A stretch of 64,000 nucleotides of DNA from CALKXV01 sp965228905 (lineage in GTDB: Bacteria > Pseudomonadota > Alphaproteobacteria > Rhodobacterales > Rhodobacteraceae). Every line of letters begins with the position of its first letter. Positions within the stretch are counted from its first letter, which is position 1. A program made the position numbers and the translations under genes. The stretch covers positions 1,178,001-1,242,000 of the forward strand of contig CBDDII010000003.1 in NCBI GenBank assembly GCA_965228905.1, written 5' to 3'. A model generated the notes under the pieces. That model was not told the origin of the DNA and did not search any database. It saw only the letters and a list, made by a program, of their open reading frames with translations. Below are positions 58,647 to 64,000 of the stretch, in pieces.

Positions 58647-60167
58647 ATGAGCAAACCCACACCTGTAGTCCTGTGCATCATGGATGGCTGGGGGCTGCGT
58701 GATGATCCTGCGAACAACGCCCCCGCCATGGCGGCGACCCCGACCTATGACCGGATCATGGAGACCTGTCCGCACGCGACGCTGATTACCCACGGCCCTG
58801 ACGTGGGCTTGCCCACGGGGCAAATGGGCAATTCCGAGGTTGGCCATACGAATATCGGCGCGGGCCGCGTGGTGGCGATGGATCTGGGCCAGATCGACCT
58901 TGCGATCGAGGATGGTTCGTTCTTCGTGAAGGCCCATATCGCGGAATTTGCCGGGACGTTGCAAAAGACCAAGGGGGTGGCGCATCTGATCGGGCTTGCC
59001 TCGCCCGGCGGGGTCCATTCCCATCAGGATCACATCGTTGCCGCCGCCAAGGCCCTGCGCGAACGCGACATTCCGGTGGTGGTTCATGCGATCACCGACG
59101 GGCGCGACGTGCCGCCGCAAACGGCCTCCGATCAGGTTGGAAAGCTGGTGCGCGATCTGCCCGAGGGGGTGCGGATCGTCACGGTGTCTGGCCGCTATTA
59201 CGCGATGGATCGGGACACGCGGTGGGAGCGGGTCGAGCGCGCTTACCGCGCCATGGTTCTGGGTGAAGGGGCGTGCCGGGCCGGAGCGGTCGAGGGGATT
59301 TCGGCCTCTTATGACGATGGCAAGAACGATGAGTTCATCGAGCCGTTCATCGTCGATGGCTACAGCGGCATGAAGCCCGAGGACGGTGTCTTTTTCATCA
59401 ACTTCCGCGCCGACCGGGCGCGCGAGATCCTTTCGGCCATCGGCGATCCGGACTTCGACGGTTTCGATCCGGGCGCACGCCCGAAACTGGCGGCGATGCT
59501 GGGGATGGTGGATTATTCCGAAACGCACAACGATTTCATGTCCACGGTTTTCCCGAAGCAGGAGATCGTGAACACCCTTGGCGAATGGGTGGCGAAGCAG
59601 GGGATGACGCAGTTCCGGCTGGCCGAGACCGAGAAATATCCCCATGTGACGTTTTTCCTCAACGGCGGGCAGGAAGAGCCCGAGCCGCGCGAGGATAGGT
59701 TTATGCCGAAATCGCCCAAGGTGGCGACCTATGATTTGCAGCCCGAGATGTCGTCGGAAGAGGTGACGGATCGCTTCGTGGAGGCCATCGAGGCCGGTTA
59801 CGACCTGATCGTCACGAACTATGCCAACCCCGACATGGTGGGACATACCGGCGATCTGGCCGCGGCTATCAAGGCCTGCGAGGCGGTGGATCGGGGCTTG
59901 TCGCGCGTGGTGGCGGCGCTGGAAAAGGCGGGCGGTGCGATGGTGCTGACCGCCGATCACGGCAATTGCGAAACCATGGTCGATCCCGAAACAGGCGGGC
60001 CGCATACGGCGCATACGACGAACCTTGTGCCCGTGGCGCTGGTCGGCGGGCCGGAGGGGGTGGCTTTGGCCGACGGGCGGCTGGCCGATCTTGCGCCGAC
60101 CCTGTTGGAACTGATGGGGCTGGAGCAACCCGACGAGATGACCGGACGGAGCCTGATCCGGCGATGA
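58647..60167 (+). CDS. gpmI: 2,3-bisphosphoglycerate-independent phosphoglycerate mutase
   Basis: 506 residues of the alkaline-phosphatase superfamily. Metal ligand Asp13 (IMDGWG), catalytic Ser63 (GNSEVGH) and the late metal cluster TADHGNCE are all present. It interconverts 3- and 2-phosphoglycerate using Mn2+. The start has AGAGGCAAGGC upstream. The stop overlaps the EnvC-like gene start (ATGA), linking glycolysis with a cell-division gene, an order seen in Rhodobacterales. Confidence 0.95.
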   Translation: MSKPTPVVLCIMDGWGLRDDPANNAPAMAATPTYDRIMETCPHATLITHGPDVGLPTGQMGNSEVGHTNIGAGRVVAMDLGQIDLAIEDGSFFVKAHIAEFAGTLQKTKGVAHLIGLASPGGVHSHQDHIVAAAKALRERDIPVVVHAITDGRDVPPQTASDQVGKLVRDLPEGVRIVTVSGRYYAMDRDTRWERVERAYRAMVLGEGACRAGAVEGISASYDDGKNDEFIEPFIVDGYSGMKPEDGVFFINFRADRAREILSAIGDPDFDGFDPGARPKLAAMLGMVDYSETHNDFMSTVFPKQEIVNTLGEWVAKQGMTQFRLAETEKYPHVTFFLNGGQEEPEPREDRFMPKSPKVATYDLQPEMSSEEVTDRFVEAIEAGYDLIVTNYANPDMVGHTGDLAAAIKACEAVDRGLSRVVAALEKAGGAMVLTADHGNCETMVDPETGGPHTAHTTNLVPVALVGGPEGVALADGRLADLAPTLLELMGLEQPDEMTGRSLIRR

Positions 60168-61261
60168 AGCGGCTGGTCGCCTCTGTCATTTTTGCGTGCT
60201 GCGCGTTATCTGCGGTGGCGGAAACCGCGACCGAGGCGGCGACGCTGCGCCTTGCCGAAGCGGCCTTGCAGCTTGAGGCCGCAGAAGAGGCTGGCGACCG
60301 GATCGCGGCGCTGACCAGCACCGTTCGGGCCTATGAGGCCGGGTTGGCGGCGATGCGAGAAGGGCTGGTGGCGGTTACGCTGAGGGAACGCGAGTTGGTC
60401 GCTGAACTGGGCCGGGAAGATGCGGGGCTGGCCGAATTCCTGACCCTGTTGCAGACCGTTTCGCGCCATGTCGAGGCCGAGGCGCTGGTTCACCCCGGCG
60501 GGGCGCTGCCGAACATCCAGGCGGGGATGCTGGTGTCGTCGATGGTGCCCGACCTTCAGGCCCGCGCCACGGCGCTCGAAACCCGGCTGGTCGAAGTGGG
60601 CGAATTGCGCAGCCTGCAAGAGGCGGGCATGGCCACGCTGGAAGAGGGGCGGATCGGCGCAAGGACTGCGCGGCTGGCGCTGTCCGAAGCTCTGACCAAC
60701 CGGACCGACCTGCCGCCGCGTCACGCCACCGACGCCGCCGCGATGGAGGCGCTTTTGAACAGCACCGAAACGCTTCAGGCCTTTGCCGATGCGCTGGTGC
60801 GCGAGGTCGAGGCCGCTCCCGAGCCGGGAAGCGGCGCCTGGGTGCAGCCGGTCACGGGCGAGATCCTGCGCGGCTTTGAGGAGGCCGACGCCGCAGGGGT
60901 GCGCCGCCCCGGTTTGATCTTTGCAACCGCGCCCGAAGCCCTGATCGTGGCCCCCGCTGCGGCGACCGTGCTTTTCGCGGGCGAGGTGCCTGATCAGGGA
61001 AATGTCGTGATTCTCGAACCCGAAGCGGGGCTTCTGGTGGTGCTGGCCGGGATCGGGCAGGGCTTTGTGCAATCGGGCCAGATCGTCGGCGAGGGCGAAG
61101 GATTGGGCCTGATGGGGGGGCAAATCCCCCCTGCACAAGAGAAATTGAACGATCTTTTGCGAAACAGTGGTCTTCCCGGCGAAGAAACGCTTTATATGGA
61201 AGTCAGACAGGGGCGTGAGCCGATTGACCCGACAAGCCTGATGAGGCCGGGTGACACATAA
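60164..61261 (+). CDS. EnvC-like murein hydrolase activator
   Basis: 365 residues: a signal peptide of about 19 residues, a long coiled-coil (roughly 25-220) rich in Ala/Glu/Leu, and a C-terminal LytM-like domain (VTGEILRGF..., GNVVILEPEAGLLVVLAG, ETLYMEVRQGREPIDP). The zinc-binding histidines of active LytM peptidases are missing, as in EnvC and NlpD. It should therefore activate an amidase during septum splitting rather than cut peptidoglycan. It is followed closely by ctpA, the usual neighbour. Confidence 0.85.
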   Translation: MKRLVASVIFACCALSAVAETATEAATLRLAEAALQLEAAEEAGDRIAALTSTVRAYEAGLAAMREGLVAVTLRERELVAELGREDAGLAEFLTLLQTVSRHVEAEALVHPGGALPNIQAGMLVSSMVPDLQARATALETRLVEVGELRSLQEAGMATLEEGRIGARTARLALSEALTNRTDLPPRHATDAAAMEALLNSTETLQAFADALVREVEAAPEPGSGAWVQPVTGEILRGFEEADAAGVRRPGLIFATAPEALIVAPAAATVLFAGEVPDQGNVVILEPEAGLLVVLAGIGQGFVQSGQIVGEGEGLGLMGGQIPPAQEKLNDLLRNSGLPGEETLYMEVRQGREPIDPTSLMRPGDT

Positions 61262-61271
61262 GGATAAGAGC

Positions 61272-62639
61272 ATGAAAAAGTTTTTTCTGGCAACGATCAC
61301 GGGCGTGATGTTCGGTGCCGTGGTGACGACGCAGGTCGCCGGGCCTCTGATCGCGCAGGAAGCGGATCGCAAGGCCAGCGTTTACGAACAACTGGACCTT
61401 TTCGGCGACATCTTCGAGCGTATTCGCAACCAATACGTGGAAGAGGTGGACGAGGAAGACCTGATCGAGGCGGCGATCAACGGGATGCTGACATCGCTTG
61501 ATCCGCATTCGTCCTATCTGTCGCCCGATGACGCCGTGGCGATGCGCGTTCAGACGCGCGGTGAGTTCGGCGGTCTTGGGATCGAGGTGACCCAGGAAGA
61601 GGGATTCGTGAAGGTGGTGTCGCCGATCGACGGCACACCGGCCGATGATGCGGGCATGGAAGCGGGCGATTTCATCACCCATGTGGACGGCGAAAGCGTG
61701 CTGGGCCTGACCCTGGACGAAGCGGTCGAGATGATGCGCGGCCCGGTCGGATCGGAGATCATCATCACCGTCGTGCGCGAGGGCGCGGGTGAGCCTTTCG
61801 ACGTTTCGATCATCCGCGACACGATCAAGCTGACCGCCGTGCGGTCGCGCACCGTGGGTGAAACCGTCGTTTTGCGCCTGACCACCTTCAGTGACCAGAC
61901 CTTCCCGTCGATGCGGGACCAGTTGGAGGAAAAGGTTGAGGAACTGGGCGGCATGGACAAGGTGAACGGCTTTGTCCTGGACCTGCGCAACAACCCCGGT
62001 GGGCTGTTGACCCAGGCGGTGCGGGTTTCGGACGCCTTTCTTGACGCGGGCGAGATCGTTTCGACCCGGGGGCGCGAGCCCCAGGACGGCGACCGGTTCA
62101 ATGCCGAGGCGGGCGATCTGGCCGAAGGCAAGCCGATCGTGGTTCTGATTAACGGCGGGTCGGCCTCGGCCTCGGAAATTGTGGCGGGGGCCTTGCAGGA
62201 TCACCGCCGCGCCATCGTTGTCGGCACCAAGTCGTTCGGCAAGGGGTCGGTCCAGACCGTGATGCCCCTGCGCGGCGAAGGTGCGATGCGCCTGACCACG
62301 GCGCGGTATTACACGCCGTCGGGTCGGTCGATCCAGGCGCTTGGCGTGTCGCCCGACATCATCGTCGAGCAGCCACCGCGCGCGCCGGAGAGCGAGGACG
62401 AGGAAGAGACACAGCGCGGAGCACGGTCCGAAGCCGATCTGCGTGGGTCCTTGTCCAACGACTCGCTGAGTGAAGATGAGCGTCGCCAAATCGAAGAGGA
62501 TCGCGCGCGGGCCGAGGACGCGGCAAAGCTGCGCGACGAGGATTATCAACTGGCCTATGCCATCGACATCCTGAAGGGCCTGTCGGCGCTTGGTCCGGAA
62601 TATGCCGCGGCACTGGCCGAGCAGGCAAACCAGAACTGA
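61272..62639 (+). CDS. ctpA: C-terminal processing peptidase (S41)
   Basis: 455 residues: N-terminal signal/anchor helix, PDZ domain (about 90-170, GGLGIEVTQEEGFVKV, DIKLTAVRSRTVGE-type linker) and the S41 protease core with Ser299 (GGSASASE), Lys324 (FGKGSVQ) and Gln328. This dyad spacing of 25 matches CtpB. An acidic C-terminal tail (about 385-425) is followed by a helix. It trims periplasmic proteins, often in peptidoglycan turnover. The ATG at 61272 has AAGGAT upstream. Confidence 0.93.
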   Translation: MKKFFLATITGVMFGAVVTTQVAGPLIAQEADRKASVYEQLDLFGDIFERIRNQYVEEVDEEDLIEAAINGMLTSLDPHSSYLSPDDAVAMRVQTRGEFGGLGIEVTQEEGFVKVVSPIDGTPADDAGMEAGDFITHVDGESVLGLTLDEAVEMMRGPVGSEIIITVVREGAGEPFDVSIIRDTIKLTAVRSRTVGETVVLRLTTFSDQTFPSMRDQLEEKVEELGGMDKVNGFVLDLRNNPGGLLTQAVRVSDAFLDAGEIVSTRGREPQDGDRFNAEAGDLAEGKPIVVLINGGSASASEIVAGALQDHRRAIVVGTKSFGKGSVQTVMPLRGEGAMRLTTARYYTPSGRSIQALGVSPDIIVEQPPRAPESEDEEETQRGARSEADLRGSLSNDSLSEDERRQIEEDRARAEDAAKLRDEDYQLAYAIDILKGLSALGPEYAAALAEQANQN

Positions 62640-62668
62640 GGGATTGCGCCGGGTTTCACCCGTCGCGA

Positions 62669-62704
62669 GGGGGCGCGAGGCAAGCCTCGCGCCCCCTTCC
62701 TTTT
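62669..62704 (+). terminator. Intrinsic terminator of ctpA
   Basis: GGGGGCGCGAGG-CAAG-CCTCGCGCCCCC, a perfect 12-bp stem with a 4-nt loop, followed by TTCCTTTT. It ends the gpmI-envC-ctpA unit before trmD. Confidence 0.85.
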
Positions 62705-62755
62705 CCAGCGGTTGCGCCTTCCGGGTGGGCCTGTTTCCCTTGGCGAGGGTGGGAC

Positions 62756-62780
62756 TTTGCGTATTTGTAAAGCGATGAAG
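62756..62780 (+). repeat. Dispersed 25-bp intergenic repeat, copy 4
   Basis: TTTGCGTATTTGTAAAGCG followed by ATGAAG, 41 bases before trmD on the plus strand, after the ctpA terminator. Three differences from copy 2. Confidence 0.65.
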
Positions 62781-62821
62781 GGTGATTGTTTGGCCCCTTC
62801 GCCAGAGGTATAGGCAGGCCC

Positions 62822-63613
62822 ATGAGCACGCCCCCGTCGAAATCCCATGGCCGCATTTCTGCCGCCGCCAGTCTTCAGCCCCGCGACCTGATGGAGGATG
62901 CAACCCGCATCAAGGGGGCCTGGACGGCGCGGATCATCACGCTGTTTCCCGAGGTCTTTCCCGGTGTGCTGGGCGCGTCGCTGACCGGCAAGGCGTTGAA
63001 GGACCGGTTGTGGCAGTTGGAAACGGTGGCCTTGCGCAATTTCGGGGAGGGCAAGCACCGCAACGTTGATGATACGCCTGCGGGTGGTGGCGCGGGGATG
63101 GTGTTGCGCGCGGATGTGATGGCGCGGGCCATTCGATATGCGGAAAGTGTCGGCAAGCTTCCCCTGGTTTTCCTGTCGCCACGCGGCAGGCCCTTCGATC
63201 AGGCCATGGCACGGCGATTTGCAGGCGGGCCGGGCCTGACATTGATTGCCGGGCGGTTCGAGGGGCTGGACCAGCGGGTGATCGACCATTTCGGGATCGA
63301 AGAGGTTTCGGTCGGGGATTTCGTCATGACCGGTGGTGAGATTGCGGCGCAGGCGGTGATCGACGCGACCGTGCGGCTTTTGCCCGGCGTCGTGGGCAAC
63401 GCGGCCTCGCTTGAGGAAGAAAGTTTTTCGACCGGGTTGCTGGAGCATCCGCAGTATACACGGCCTGCCGAATGGGAGGGGCGGGCGATCCCGGAGGTGC
63501 TGACCTCGGGCGATCACGGGGCGGTGGAACGCTGGCGGCGTGAAGAAGCCGAGCGGTTGACGCGCGAGCGGCGCCCGGATCTTTGGGTAAAGCTGGACAG
63601 CCAGGGCGGCTGA
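62822..63613 (+). CDS. trmD: tRNA (guanine-N1)-methyltransferase TrmD
   Basis: 263 residues of the SPOUT fold. Motifs are ITLFPEVFPG, DDTPAGGGAGMVL, the trefoil-knot segment SPRGRPFDQ and GRFEGLDQRV, and the GDFVMTGGEIAA loop. It makes m1G37 in tRNAs, preventing frameshifts. About 30 extra N-terminal residues relative to E. coli appear to be a Rhodobacterales trait; an internal ATG at 62891 is a shorter option. rpsP and rimM, often upstream, are absent. Confidence 0.95.
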   Translation: MSTPPSKSHGRISAAASLQPRDLMEDATRIKGAWTARIITLFPEVFPGVLGASLTGKALKDRLWQLETVALRNFGEGKHRNVDDTPAGGGAGMVLRADVMARAIRYAESVGKLPLVFLSPRGRPFDQAMARRFAGGPGLTLIAGRFEGLDQRVIDHFGIEEVSVGDFVMTGGEIAAQAVIDATVRLLPGVVGNAASLEEESFSTGLLEHPQYTRPAEWEGRAIPEVLTSGDHGAVERWRREEAERLTRERRPDLWVKLDSQGG

Positions 63614-63628
63614 GGGCCGACTTTTCCC

Positions 63629-63657
63629 TTGATTGCGGCGGGATTGGCCCTTATAGC
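63629..63657 (+). promoter_or_regulatory. Sigma-70 promoter of rplS
   Basis: TTGATT (63629-63634) and TATAGC (63652-63657) with a 17-bp spacer, leaving an untranslated leader of about 145 bases before rplS. Confidence 0.65.
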
Positions 63658-63808
63658 GGCCCGGTTCGCGGGCGGAATCGTGCGCGGCATCAGAAAAGTT
63701 GACCTGAACCCTCTGGTGGGCGGCACGACCGACCCGGCACAGCATCCGGAGCTCTGAGGCGCGAAACATCTCTTGGGAACAACCCAGGGCAGCATAGGAG
63801 TTGGTCAG

Positions 63809-64000
63809 ATGGATCTGATCGCGGAACTGGAAGCCGAGCAAGTCGCCGCGCTTGGCAAGGAAATTCCGGATTTCAAGGCGGGTGACACCATCCGCGTTGG
63901 CTACAAGGTGACCGAGGGCACGCGGACCCGTGTCCAGAATTACGAAGGCGTCTGCATTGCACGGAAGAACGGCGAAGGCATCGCCGGTTCCTTCACGGTG
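63809..64000 (+). CDS. rplS: 50S ribosomal protein L19 (start only; cut by window edge)
   Basis: The first 64 codons are present. The protein begins MDLIAELEAEQVAAL and continues with IPDFKAGDTIRVGYKV and NYEGVCIARKNG, the characteristic L19 N-terminal half. TAGGAG lies 8-13 bases before the ATG. It has its own promoter, 195 bases after trmD. L19 sits at the 30S/50S interface. Confidence 0.95.
   Translation, partial: MDLIAELEAEQVAALGKEIPDFKAGDTIRVGYKVTEGTRTRVQNYEGVCIARKNGEGIAGSFTV

Noticed and set aside
57555..60128. 857-codon leftward open frame over the exonuclease and gpmI genes
   Set aside because: Shadow of the real genes; no recognisable domain, and plus-strand products have complete catalytic motifs.
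63614..63808. Structured ribosomal-protein leader (riboswitch-like) before rplS
   Set aside because: No convincing long stem or known leader motif was recognised; only a promoter and ribosome-binding site can be supported.

Overview
The window looks like chromosomal DNA from a marine alphaproteobacterium of the Rhodobacterales (Roseobacter group). The grounds are high GC, two TRAP transporters, a sulfonate-degradation cluster, and typical housekeeping blocks: uvrC-pgsA-moaD-moaE, era with a DUF1491 gene, and trmD close to rplS. Genes are densely packed with many 4-base ATGA/GTGA overlaps. I see no insertion sequence, prophage or CRISPR array. The species assignment is inference from gene content only.

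1-9.1 kb is a probable organosulfonate island. It holds the end of a GMC flavin dehydrogenase, a three-part TRAP importer, a leftward operon (hpsN, zinc dehydrogenase, comD, comE), a divergent LacI regulator with two operators between it and hpsN, and an SDR. HpsN oxidises 2,3-dihydroxypropane-1-sulfonate (DHPS) to sulfolactate, and ComDE decarboxylates sulfopyruvate to sulfoacetaldehyde. The sulfolactate-to-sulfopyruvate enzyme and Xsc are not identified here.

9.2-19.5 kb holds tRNA-Met(CAT), a small SDR, 5-oxoprolinase subunits pxpB/pxpC, a polar amino-acid ABC importer, a LolCDE/YbbP-type ABC pair next to a TesA-like esterase, and era-DUF1491. 19.6-26 kb is a DctB/DctD two-component system beside a DctPQM importer. 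The DctD has lost the key residues of its sigma-54 ATPase. 26-34.5 kb contains an oxidoreductase, a TPR protein, an SCP2-domain protein plus lipase-like hydrolase, small unknown genes, a cupin-leuA operon with a leucine-rich leader peptide, and a secreted protein of eighteen 23-residue MORN repeats.

34.7-49 kb carries housekeeping genes: nadE, an S49 protease, a Ca2+/Na+ antiporter, a pteridine-reductase-like SDR, uvrC, hemolysin III, pgsA, moaD, moaE, hrpB, meaB and rpmB. 49-53 kb is more irregular. It has an intergenic region of short repeats, two GNAT proteins, an AT-rich WGR-like gene and an 833-residue dimethylglycine dehydrogenase-type enzyme. 53-64 kb runs rightward: panC, a DegT aminotransferase, an XdhC/molybdopterin-binding pair, a ligase-associated exonuclease, gpmI, an EnvC-like factor, ctpA, trmD and the start of rplS.

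Observations most worth a second look: the sulfonate island, the DctD with a dead ATPase, the apparently leaderless leu leader peptide with its attenuator hairpin, a putative small RNA at 55.4 kb with an anti-Shine-Dalgarno stretch, and a 25-bp intergenic repeat present four times between 47 and 63 kb.
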